Shown here piece by piece: positions 6,358 to 13,047 of a DNA stretch of 15,063 nt. The stretch is taken from contig DATKGQ010000028.1 of the NCBI GenBank assembly GCA_035510715.1, positions 1 through 15,063 on the forward strand. Direction: 5' to 3'. The notes under the pieces were generated by a model, which searched no databases, had not been told where the DNA came from, and saw only the letters and a program-made list of their open reading frames with translations. Source of the DNA: DATKGQ01 sp035510715 (GTDB lineage: Bacteria; Patescibacteriota; Saccharimonadia; Saccharimonadales; UBA4665). A program made the position numbers and the translations under genes. Positions within the stretch are counted from its first letter, which is position 1. Each line of letters begins with the position of its first letter.

Positions 6358-7384
6358 TTATCTAGCTTTGATATGCTCTCTAACCTTGGCCATTATGTCC
6401 CGATAATAAACATAGGACGTGGTTAATCTTCCAAAGCGGGCCAGCCGGTGAAATTTCACCAGACGAGCAATTTGCCGGAAACTTATTAGATATACTTCCT
6501 TAACTTCAGACAGTTGCGGCGAGATACTAAGATCTTGTTTGGGTAATTTTACAAGGTAGCTATACAAGAAAAACTTGGAGTAAAGTTTTTTACTGGGATA
6601 ATAACGGTTTACTTTCCGGATTCCCAGATCGATAATTTCGGCATCTTTAATGGTAATCCCCAGTTCTTCTTTAGCCTCGCGCCGCGGGGCTAGCTCGGGA
6701 TCTTCGCCGCTATCAATTCCGCCGCCAAATGAGACATCAAGCAAATCCGGTGAAAATACTATTTCGTGGCTGCGTTTTTCAGTAACTATTTTATTGTCGT
6801 GGGTCACTATGACGCCATGGCAGGAGCGGTGCCAAAGGCCTTTCCGGTCTGTCCAGGCTAGCGGTATTGAATATCCCAGTAGCTTATTGCCAGCATCGAC
6901 TACGTCGATTATGCCTGAGAGGACAATATCTCTGGTTAATCTATCGGCGTAAGTATGAATTTTAGCGTAAGTTCTCAGGATAAGATTATCAACCGCTTTT
7001 TCATCAGTGCTGATAACGTTACTTTTTAACAAGGCCTCATCCAGGTTAAGAATATTCCAGGTTTCAGTTTTATCGGCTATATATTTAAATCTTGCTTCGG
7101 CATCTAAAGCAATGTCAGCATTCATAAAAATTATTAGGTCGGCTGAATCCAGTAAATTCTGAGTGGTTTGCCGGCAAGAAAAATTTTGCCATGATTTTAG
7201 GCCAAGCAGGGTGGCAATTAAAGCCGGCAGTTTTAGTTTGTCAGCCTCACTGACTTTGTCTGCTTCGAGGCCACTGGAAGATATAGATACACCTGACAAG
7301 CCTTTTGATTTTAAATAAGTCTCCGCCAGCCGTCCGCGATAAACGTTCCCGCGGCAGACAAAATGAATTTTTAATTTTTTTCAT
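6358..7384 (-). CDS. LMW protein-tyrosine-phosphatase fused to NUDIX hydrolase, frame-broken after the ATG
   Basis: The N-terminal half is a low-molecular-weight phosphatase: the frame upstream of the first usable TTG (7299) stays open to 7380 and reads FVCRGNVYRGRLAETYLKSK, containing the C-x5-R phosphate loop. The ADLIIFMN strand typical of the family follows. The C-terminal half carries a complete NUDIX box (G-x5-E-x7-REAKEELGI, about residues 221-243 of the reconstructed protein) in an isopentenyl-isomerase-like NUDIX context; its substrate is unknown. The natural start would be the ATG at 7384, 7 bases after an extended -10 box, but the A7 tract after it (7381-7375) puts that ATG one base out of frame; six A residues would give MKKLKIHFVCR. 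As written, the ATG frame stops after about 46 codons. Possible explanations: homopolymer sequencing error, a real frameshift, transcript slippage, or a rare ATT start. A TTG start at 7299 would lose the catalytic loop. The gene is convergent with the sigma factor gene. Confidence 0.78.
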
Positions 7385-7391
7385 TCTCTTC

Positions 7392-7400
7392 ATGATAACA
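7392..7400 (-). promoter_or_regulatory. Extended -10 promoter of the phosphatase-NUDIX gene
   Basis: TGTTATCAT on the reverse strand: TG, one base, then TATCAT, five of six bases of the consensus. It ends 7 bases before the ATG at 7384, the spacing seen at other genes here, and supports that ATG as the true start. Confidence 0.6.
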
Positions 7401-7513
7401 AAAACTTAACCACATAAGTTACTTTTGTTTATGAGTTAAATATCTTTAAACTGACCCTAGGCTTCTAACTGCTAGCGCTTGCAAGTTATCATTAACTTTG
7501 TAATTCTTATTCT

Positions 7514-8014
7514 ATGGCAGGAGAAGCTCTTAAGCCGGGCGGTGATTGGGTTAGCAGATTAGTAGAACGCGTGCCTGGCGACGGCAGTGTTGAAGTATTG
7601 CAATTAGTTGATGACTCTGTAGCGTTATTGCTCCAAGATGGGGAGGGGACGCCCTGGCTACTGGCGGAAATCAGCAACTTCAGCCCGGATCCGGAAGGCT
7701 GTTTGGATTTATTAGAAGAAGACTATGAAGTTCCGTTTAAGACATCCGGGGACAAATGGTTTATTAATCTGACATCGGAATCTGTAGCTACTGTTTTTTT
7801 CGAAACAGGCGGGTTAGATTGTATTCAGGGTTTTGTCTATGCCATGCATGATTATGCCGGGGGCGGTCCGCTGACGCCAGAATTATACGTTGAGTATCTG
7901 AGACAAGAAATACAGGCGGCAGTTGAAGAAGGTGAGTTCACGCCGCTAGCAAATGCTGATAACGAGGAAATTCAAGAGTTTATAAGAGCTGTAGTTAATG
8001 ATTATTTTCATTGA
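7514..8014 (+). CDS. Acidic orphan protein, function unknown
   Basis: A soluble 166-residue protein, strongly acidic, with no signal peptide or membrane helix. It alternates beta-like segments (VEVLQLVDDSVALLL, WLLAEIS, WFINLTSESVATVFFETG) with a helical acidic C-terminus (about 120-166). No cysteine or histidine cluster and no catalytic motif were seen, and no family was recognised. The start is an ATG with no Shine-Dalgarno; a TGTAAT box at 7499-7504 ends 9 bases before it, so the transcript may be leaderless. The gene is divergent from the phosphatase-NUDIX gene and convergent with the DrrAB operon. Confidence 0.72.
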   Translation: MAGEALKPGGDWVSRLVERVPGDGSVEVLQLVDDSVALLLQDGEGTPWLLAEISNFSPDPEGCLDLLEEDYEVPFKTSGDKWFINLTSESVATVFFETGGLDCIQGFVYAMHDYAGGGPLTPELYVEYLRQEIQAAVEEGEFTPLANADNEEIQEFIRAVVNDYFH

Positions 8015-8143
8015 CGCTTATATTTTGGAGAGCCGACAGGCATGCCGCGGCAATTAATATTCAGCCTTAATTTTGCCTACTTTAGCTACGCACTACATAT
8101 ATTTCAATTGTTAGAATAAAAAACAATTATTAAAATCCGCTGA

Positions 8144-8962
8144 TCAGGCTTTACGCATATAGGCCCGGACGGTGAGTGGTGCAAATACAGCTACAATTAT
8201 TGCTGCGCCAAGTATACAGTACCAAAAATCATGGCCGATAACACCTTGATTAGCCAGCTCACGCACTGCAGATACCAGATGAGATATGGGGTTTACCTTA
8301 ACAAATGCCTGCAGCCAGCCGGGCAGGGTTTTAACTGGTATAAAGGCGTTGCTTAAGAAAGTAAGCGGAAATAGAACCAAAAATGCAATACCTTGGACGC
8401 TGGATGAAGTACGGGCAATCATACCAATGAAGGCAAAAATCCAGCTAATGCACCAGGCGACGACAATGGTTAGCAGGGCGCCAATAACTAAATAACCGAA
8501 ACCGCCGCCGGGTCGCCAACCTAATATATAGCCCATTAACAATGTCAGTACCGTGGCAATGCCATAGCGAATAACATCAGCTAGTAGTGCGCCAGTCAGT
8601 GGGGCGATACGCGACATCGGCATACTACGAAACCTATTAAACACGCCCTTATCCATGTCTTCGCGAATCTGTACCCCCGTAACCAGAGATGTGGTTAAAA
8701 CTGTCATGGCCAGAATACCAGGAATGATGATCGGCAGGTAGCTGTGGACATTGCCAGCTATGGCACCCCCGAAAATATAGGTAAACATCAGTGTAAAAAT
8801 GATGGGCTGGATCGTGACATCGGAGAACTGTTCAGGATTTCGACGCATTTTACGGATAGCGCGGTAAGCCATCACCAGTGAGTCATGGATAACCTGTCGC
8901 ATACTTATATGGTTTTTCAACTGCCGGTCTCTGGCGGGAATAATTTGCCGGGTGTTACTCAT
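8144..8962 (-). CDS. ABC-2 type efflux permease (DrrB-like)
   Basis: Membrane half of a drug-type ABC exporter, 272 residues, about six membrane helices. The N-terminal amphipathic segment with RNPEQFSDVTIQPIIFTLMF is the typical start of DrrB-type ABC-2 proteins. Other family features are the REDMDKGVFNRFRSMPMSR cytoplasmic loop and the late LSNAFIPVKTLPGWLQ.FVKVNPISH segment. An ATG at 8995 would overlap the ATPase gene by 41 bases, so I chose the ATG at 8962, whose ATGAGTAA overlaps the ATPase stop by 8 bases, a normal coupling arrangement. Substrate unknown; a hydrophobic compound is likely from the family. Confidence 0.9.
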   Translation of the reverse strand: MSNTRQIIPARDRQLKNHISMRQVIHDSLVMAYRAIRKMRRNPEQFSDVTIQPIIFTLMFTYIFGGAIAGNVHSYLPIIIPGILAMTVLTTSLVTGVQIREDMDKGVFNRFRSMPMSRIAPLTGALLADVIRYGIATVLTLLMGYILGWRPGGGFGYLVIGALLTIVVAWCISWIFAFIGMIARTSSSVQGIAFLVLFPLTFLSNAFIPVKTLPGWLQAFVKVNPISHLVSAVRELANQGVIGHDFWYCILGAAIIVAVFAPLTVRAYMRKA

Positions 8963-9935
8963 GGTCTGCCTCACTAATTTCTTCTTTGGTGTCATGGCCA
9001 GTAATAGTTAAGAACACTTCGTCTAGCGTTGGCTTCAAAACACTTACTTCAGCCAGATGGATGTGGCTCTTTCGTAAATCTATGAGCAAGTCGGTAACCC
9101 GTTCCGGGTTAGTCATTGGCGCGGTAATCAGCATCGGCTCGATAATCTGGGCTCTTGTTTTTAGCACTGCGTTTACTACCTCAAGTGCTTTTTCGACATC
9201 CTTTTGATGAGTAAGCTGTAACTGCAGGGTAGTCAGGCCAACAGACGCTTTGAGCTGATCGGGCGTACCTTCAGCCACAACCTTACCATGATCGATGACG
9301 GCTATCAGGTCGGCTAATTGGTCGGCTTCATCAAGATACTGGGTGGTTAACAGTACCGTTGAACCGGTTGATACCAAACCCCTGATTGTTCCCCACATTT
9401 GGTTGCGGGTGCGCGGGTCAAGTCCGGCAGTTGGTTCGTCGAGAAAAATAAGCGGTGGTTGGGCGATTAGGCTGGCAGCCAGGTCAAGCCGACGGCGCAT
9501 GCCGCCCGAGTATTTGGACAACGGCCGCTTGGCAGCTTCAGTTAAGTTATATTTTTCTAGTAGTTCAGCAGCTTTCAACTTGGCTTGTTTCTTATCAAGT
9601 CCCAGGAGGCGCGAAAAGATTACCAGATTCTCTGTTGCCGAAAGAGTTTCGTCAACCGAGGCAGCCTGGCCGGTAAGTCCGATAAGCTGCCGGACTATTT
9701 GTGGTTCCTTTTTTACGTCATGACCGAATATCTTGGCTGTACCGCCATCGGCGTTAAGTAGGGTTGAGAGGATATTGATAACCGTCGTTTTGCCGGCGCC
9801 GTTCGGACCAAGCACGCCATAAATGCTACCCTCGGGTACTTGTAGATTGACTCCGTCAACCGCCCGGTTATCGCCAAATACTTTTACGAGGTTATGAGCT
9901 TCAACTGCCAGCCCAGTTTTAGTTTCATTAGCCAT
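8955..9935 (-). CDS. ABC transporter ATP-binding protein (DrrA-like)
   Basis: ATPase that powers the permease encoded just downstream. The 326 residues contain Walker A (GPNGAGKTT, 43-51), the Q-loop (Q90), the signature YSGGM (142-146), Walker B LIFLDEP (162-168) with catalytic E167, and a TTQYLDEAD switch in which Gln replaces the usual His, as is common in DrrA-type proteins. The C-terminal 80 residues match the extra domain of that group. A Shine-Dalgarno-like AAGGA sits 7 bases before the ATG at 9935, unlike the leaderless genes around it; an ATG 4 bases upstream runs into a stop after two more codons. The divergent TetR gene and two operators imply inducible repression. Confidence 0.93.
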   Translation of the reverse strand: MANETKTGLAVEAHNLVKVFGDNRAVDGVNLQVPEGSIYGVLGPNGAGKTTVINILSTLLNADGGTAKIFGHDVKKEPQIVRQLIGLTGQAASVDETLSATENLVIFSRLLGLDKKQAKLKAAELLEKYNLTEAAKRPLSKYSGGMRRRLDLAASLIAQPPLIFLDEPTAGLDPRTRNQMWGTIRGLVSTGSTVLLTTQYLDEADQLADLIAVIDHGKVVAEGTPDQLKASVGLTTLQLQLTHQKDVEKALEVVNAVLKTRAQIIEPMLITAPMTNPERVTDLLIDLRKSHIHLAEVSVLKPTLDEVFLTITGHDTKEEISEADHE

Positions 9936-9944
9936 TCATTATTC

Positions 9945-9959
9945 CTTAACACTGTTAGA
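9945..9959. promoter_or_regulatory. TetR operator O1
   Basis: TAACACTGTTA (9947-9957) is a perfect 5+1+5 inverted repeat, and the flanks extend it imperfectly to 9945-9959. It matches the core of O2, and the two centres (9952 and 9982) are 30 bases apart, about three helical turns. It covers the predicted transcription start of the exporter operon. Confidence 0.8.
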
Positions 9960-9988
9960 TTTATGTACTATTAATTTAACACTGTTAA
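9960..9988 (-). promoter_or_regulatory. Predicted promoter of the DrrAB operon
   Basis: Reverse strand TTAACA (9988-9983), 17 bases, CATAAA (9965-9960). The -35 box lies within O2 and the start point falls within O1, so bound repressor should block it. The -10 box is only a four-of-six match. Confidence 0.45.
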
Positions 9989-9991
9989 ATT
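9973..9991. promoter_or_regulatory. TetR operator O2
   Basis: AATTTAACACTGTTAAATT is a perfect 9+1+9 inverted repeat, the best palindrome in the spacer between the divergent genes. It overlaps the -35 regions of both the exporter and the regulator promoters, which suggests repression in both directions. Confidence 0.88.
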
Positions 9992-10002
9992 TTTAAGTCA
10001 AG

Positions 10003-10011
10003 TGCTATACT
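10003..10011 (+). promoter_or_regulatory. Extended -10 promoter of the TetR gene
   Basis: TGCTATACT is an extended -10 box ending 7 bases before the ATG at 10019. The -35 position (TGTTAA, 9983-9988) is weak and lies inside O2. No Shine-Dalgarno fits between them, so the transcript should be leaderless. Confidence 0.65.
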
Positions 10012-10018
10012 TCTGCTT

Positions 10019-10774
10019 ATGATAGGCCACGGTAGAAGAGAACTTAATTTAGCCCGTTTAGAAAAGAAACGACGGTTTATTAACAAACGCTTAGAGCGTC
10101 AAAGACTACGTATAAACGATCAATTTGACCGTCAAGAAGCGCTAATAAGCCATCATTTAAATCACAAACAAGAAGAAATCATTGCAGCGGCACTCGTGCT
10201 TTTAGATGCTGATGGTTTAACTAATCTAAGCTTACGTAAATTGGCTGATTCTCTTGATATGCAGGCTCCCGGTCTATATTGGCATTTTAAAAACAAGGAG
10301 ATACTAATAGACTATCTGGCCGAGGATATCTTAAAAAAGGAGTTTAAGGGCTTACAGCCACGCTCTGATGATGAGTCATGGCAAGATTGGCTATCTAAGA
10401 CCATGAATAGATTAAGGAGTGTTATGCTGGCCCATAAAGACGGCGCCCGGATTGTGGCTGGCGCCCACCTCTACCCGGCAGTCACGCTGGGAAATTTATA
10501 TGAATTATCGATCCGCTCACTGCATGAAGCCGGTTTAAGCCTGGAAGACTCTTTGCACATTGTAACGACTACTACTACTTATACTTTCGGCTACGTTATT
10601 GAAGAGCAATCATCTCCCAGCATTGGTTCTTTTGGGGATCAATTAAATGCTTTAGGACAGGAATACCCAACTATCGCTAAAGCTATCAAGGCCTCCAAGC
10701 AGCACAACCCCACTAATAATAGGGTTCCTGATTTTAATGTCGGCTTACAGTTAATTATTAATGGCGCAAAGTAA
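10019..10774 (+). CDS. TetR-family repressor with TetR_C-like ligand domain
   Basis: Likely drug-responsive repressor of the divergent DrrAB exporter and of itself. The DNA-binding domain is at about 50-97: IIAAALVLLDADGLTNLSLR leads into the helix-turn-helix and the family hallmark APGLYWHFKNKEIL. The remaining 150 residues resemble the C-terminal ligand and dimer domain of the tetracycline-repressor group (TetR_C). Unusual is a 49-residue N-terminal extension, very rich in Arg, Lys, Glu and Gln with regular Leu/Ile spacing, which looks like a basic coiled coil. The start is fixed by the -10 box 7 bases upstream. The ligand is unknown. Confidence 0.9.
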   Translation: MIGHGRRELNLARLEKKRRFINKRLERQRLRINDQFDRQEALISHHLNHKQEEIIAAALVLLDADGLTNLSLRKLADSLDMQAPGLYWHFKNKEILIDYLAEDILKKEFKGLQPRSDDESWQDWLSKTMNRLRSVMLAHKDGARIVAGAHLYPAVTLGNLYELSIRSLHEAGLSLEDSLHIVTTTTTYTFGYVIEEQSSPSIGSFGDQLNALGQEYPTIAKAIKASKQHNPTNNRVPDFNVGLQLIINGAK

Positions 10775-10779
10775 GGTGT

Positions 10780-10842
10780 GGCGACCAGTGATATTGGCTC
10801 GTCTGGCTCGAACCCGCCGCTCCAGAATTTATCATACGTCAA
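10780..10842 (-). pseudogene. Relic resembling the 3' end of a replication-relaxation-like gene
   Basis: The reverse strand reads YDKFWSGGFEPDEPISL, closely matching the last residues of the intact gene at 11994-12797 (SDKIWSGVFEPEELVPLG). The best forward-strand DNA match is 23 of 28 identical bases, and several differences are synonymous. Only about 17-20 codons align; upstream the frame closes at a TAA (10866-10864). It lies in the spacer after the TetR gene, in the same orientation as the intact copy, and these two ends bracket the heliorhodopsin and Arg-rich genes. A recurring short motif is the alternative explanation. Confidence 0.45.
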
Positions 10843-10880
10843 TTCAGAGTCCCCTAAGCGCTTTTATGGTATAACACAAG

Positions 10881-11135
10881 CTATCTGTAACGACGCATAA
10901 AGTGATCGTCTTCACCCCTACGCCTTCTTGTCGCACAGATTAGTGCTTGTCTTCTTCTAACTTCGGACTCAATATATAGTCTGGCGCGCTCTGCTCCCAT
11001 GATTTCTGCGAGACTTCCAACGCTGGGACGTATTTTTTCATCACCAGCCAGGTCGCTACAAATATCCGTTGGCTGAATTGCACTTTCATCCCCATCCCCT
11101 AAAGATTCAATTGGTTGCGGGTTAATTTCAGTCAT
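10881..11135 (-). CDS. Small Arg-rich protein, function unknown
   Basis: An 84-residue soluble protein. The N-terminal half is acidic and probably disordered; the C-terminal half is helical and strongly basic (ERARLYIESEVRRRQ, then ATRRRRGEDDHFMRRYR), which could bind nucleic acid or acidic membrane lipid. No family recognised. It follows the heliorhodopsin gene by 44 bases on the same strand but has its own extended -10 box, TGCTATAAT, ending 10 bases before the ATG. It is convergent with the TetR gene. Confidence 0.65.
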   Translation of the reverse strand: MTEINPQPIESLGDGDESAIQPTDICSDLAGDEKIRPSVGSLAEIMGAERARLYIESEVRRRQALICATRRRRGEDDHFMRRYR

Positions 11136-11145
11136 AATAAATGCA

Positions 11146-11154
11146 ATTATAGCA
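11146..11154 (-). promoter_or_regulatory. Extended -10 promoter of the Arg-rich protein gene
   Basis: Reverse strand TGCTATAAT is a perfect extended -10 box (TG, one base, TATAAT). It ends 10 bases before the ATG at 11135, which predicts a leader of only a few bases. No -35 box is evident. Confidence 0.68.
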
Positions 11155-11179
11155 AATAATTACGGTGGCAGTGCAGGGC

Positions 11180-11944
11180 TTAAGGTCTTAGGGTGCCAAA
11201 GAATACCTGCCAGGCCAGTAGTGATTTGGCGACCAGACTTAAGATGATGTAGACTCGTTCGCCGTATAAGTAATTCTTCCAAGGACCGATTTTCTTATAT
11301 TGCAAAATCATATTGACGGCAAAGCAGCTGAAAAATATGAAGATTGACACAAAAATCCAATAGACGAATGTCGGGGCGGCCCGGCCCTTAGCAGCGCTCA
11401 GCCAAAAATAGAAAGCAATAACTACCCAGGGGATAATCCCCGATAAGCAACCGATATAATAGCTCAGCCAGTTAACCTTTTCAGTCGATTGGTTATGGAC
11501 CTCCATGACCAGGCCCATTAAATTCATTATTCCGGCCAGGGCAAAGATCATCAGCAAACTGGTAAAATCATAAACACCTACCAGCATAGCAATGGCGATC
11601 ATCATGACGCTGGCTGATAATGAGTACTCAATCCACCGAGCCTTATTGATGCCAAGTTTTAAGTTACTGTTATAGCGTTTGTTGTAGACGGTGGCGATCA
11701 TCAAATGGAAGAAGGCAGACAGGAAGAAGAAAACCGCTATCAACCAGGGCAGTTGAATATTGAACAACTTTGCCGTAGCCGGGTTGAGGGTTTTAGTGGT
11801 GGTGTCATAGGCTAGGTAACTACCGGATATCGGAATGGCAAAGTTTCTGCTGATTAATATGATAGTTATCCCCTGGGCAAGATGTAATAATCCGGCAATT
11901 AAATTTAGTCTTTTGAATTTTGATAATGTTAGATTTTCAGCCAT
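11180..11944 (-). CDS. Heliorhodopsin
   Basis: Seven-helix retinal photoreceptor of the heliorhodopsin family, which sits in the membrane with its N-terminus inside, opposite to type-1 rhodopsins. Length (254 residues) equals the family norm. Diagnostic residues compared with the described 48C12 protein: Schiff-base lysine K240 in LSLVAKSLLAWQ, counter-ion E106 in RWIEYSLSASVMM, H80 in SAFFHLM, H21 in LLHLAQ, the GCLSGIIPW segment of helix 5, and the YGERVYI start of helix 7. All are intact, so it should bind retinal. Family members have slow photocycles, and most do not pump ions; signalling or regulation of a partner is proposed. No carotenoid-cleavage gene is in the window, so retinal may be taken up. 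A perfect extended -10 box ends 6 bases before the ATG, indicating a leaderless transcript. Confidence 0.96.
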   Translation of the reverse strand: MAENLTLSKFKRLNLIAGLLHLAQGITIILISRNFAIPISGSYLAYDTTTKTLNPATAKLFNIQLPWLIAVFFFLSAFFHLMIATVYNKRYNSNLKLGINKARWIEYSLSASVMMIAIAMLVGVYDFTSLLMIFALAGIMNLMGLVMEVHNQSTEKVNWLSYYIGCLSGIIPWVVIAFYFWLSAAKGRAAPTFVYWIFVSIFIFFSCFAVNMILQYKKIGPWKNYLYGERVYIILSLVAKSLLAWQVFFGTLRP

Positions 11945-11950
11945 ATATCT

Positions 11951-11959
11951 ATTATACCA
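11951..11959 (-). promoter_or_regulatory. Extended -10 promoter of the heliorhodopsin gene
   Basis: Reverse strand TGGTATAAT: TG, one base and a perfect TATAAT, ending 6 bases before the ATG. This leaves no room for a Shine-Dalgarno within the transcript. No -35 box is visible. It shows the gene has its own promoter rather than depending on the gene upstream. Confidence 0.75.
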
Positions 11960-11993
11960 ATAAGCGGAATTTGGCGGCGCTGCTGATCTGAAC

Positions 11994-12797
11994 TTAGCCT
12001 AATGGCACAAGTTCTTCCGGCTCAAACACACCGCTCCAGATTTTGTCGCTGGCCCGTTCACAGCTCCGGATGGCTTTGATAGTGGTAGTAAAGCACTTCA
12101 AGTCATCAATGCCGCTGTTGTCCAGGATTTTATAAATGCACTCCTGCAAACGTCGTTCCAGATTAGCATTTTCGCAGACGAACAACAGATTAGGGTAGTT
12201 ACTGGCCGTTTCCGCTTCCCATTCGCCCGAGTCAAAATGATCGATGTATTGTAAGACTCTGCGCCTGATAGCAAAGAACGGAGTAGATATTAGGGCCAGC
12301 TCTATCATATAATCCGGCAGGTTTTCAAACATTTCTATAAAGTGGAGAAAGGCGTCAGGTAGCGGTCTGGGATAATATTGATCAGTTATCTCGCTCTTAC
12401 TAAAGAACTCGATATTAGTTTTGCCATATAGTTTGGCAAATTTGTTTCGTAGCTCAAATATAATTAAGCATCTATTGATAAACTCCTCGCTGGCCGACTT
12501 ATCCTTATAGTTCAGGTTTAGGGCTAGCGGGTTAATGAAAGGGTTTTGTTTGATTAACTTGATACCCTTGGGGCGCAAATAATAGGTTGCCGGCTTATTT
12601 AATAATCTATGGCTACCATTATCATTTCTACCAATATATTCCTGATCCAATAATATCTTTAATCGTTTACGGGTATAATCCCCTGTACCTAGACCTTGGA
12701 AACTGGCAATTAACTCAATAGTCCCAAACCTGAACTTATATAGGATAAGTAATATCTTTAGCTGCTTAGCATTAAGTTGTTTACGTTTAACCTGCAT
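11994..12797 (-). CDS. Replication-relaxation-like winged-helix protein
   Basis: A 267-residue soluble protein. The N-terminal 90 residues form a winged helix (LNAKQLKILLILYKF, then a recognition region YTRKRLKILLDQEYI and a wing leading to ATYYLRPKGIKLI), the pattern of the replication-relaxation family associated with plasmid and mobile-element replication. The rest (PDAFLHF, the ARRRVLQYIDHF-like helical region, LLFVCEN) fits the mixed alpha/beta C-terminal domain. It ends in WSGVFEPEELVPLG. A TTG at 12854 would add 19 hydrophobic residues; the ATG at 12797 is preferred because it opens directly into the winged helix, and a TACAAT box lies 13 bases upstream. The family call is by pattern only. 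Confidence 0.6.
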   Translation of the reverse strand: MQVKRKQLNAKQLKILLILYKFRFGTIELIASFQGLGTGDYTRKRLKILLDQEYIGRNDNGSHRLLNKPATYYLRPKGIKLIKQNPFINPLALNLNYKDKSASEEFINRCLIIFELRNKFAKLYGKTNIEFFSKSEITDQYYPRPLPDAFLHFIEMFENLPDYMIELALISTPFFAIRRRVLQYIDHFDSGEWEAETASNYPNLLFVCENANLERRLQECIYKILDNSGIDDLKCFTTTIKAIRSCERASDKIWSGVFEPEELVPLG

Positions 12798-13011
12798 AGA
12801 AAATGTATTTATTGTATATATATAATATATAAATAGAAGAACACAAAAATGCAAATATTTAAAGATATAAATCGCAAGCTAAATAGCCGATACCAAGCGG
12901 CTGTTTACGGCAGATAATTTCGGTGTGGTGCATCGGTTGATTTTTCAGTCTTTTTTAGCTCGGGTTTGTAAAACTTACAGCAGCTGACCACGAGTCGACT
13001 AAGTCTTATGG

Positions 13012-13041
13012 TTGCATCGATTGCAGATAGGCGTTAATAAT
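13012..13041 (+). promoter_or_regulatory. Promoter of the second acidic orphan gene; decides its start
   Basis: TTGCAT (13012-13017), 18 bases, AATAAT (13036-13041, five of six). The -10 box ends 6 bases before the ATG at 13048. A TTG at 13012 in the same frame as the gene would be the -35 box itself, so it is not the start. Confidence 0.55.
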
Positions 13042-13047
13042 AGGGTT

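Noticed and set aside
8106..8128. AATTGTT/AACAATT hairpin between convergent genes as a terminator
   Set aside because: The 7-bp stem is almost all A-T and no T tract follows on either strand.
8962..8995. Longer DrrB-like start at 8995
   Set aside because: It would overlap the ATPase gene by 41 bases; the ATGAGTAA overlap at 8955-8962 is the usual coupled arrangement.
9295..9723. A 142-codon forward frame opposite the ATPase gene
   Set aside because: The reverse strand has all ABC ATPase motifs; the forward product is Arg/Ser-rich and is a shadow.
10798..10830. tRNA-like GGTTCGAGCC on the reverse strand
   Set aside because: The flanking bases do not pair as a T-arm stem and no acceptor or anticodon arm fits; the segment is better explained as a coding relic.
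12882..12905. Hairpin AATAGCCG/CGGCTGTT between divergent genes
   Set aside because: It has one wobble pair, lies upstream of both genes and shows no link to a known regulatory element; a role is possible but unsupported.
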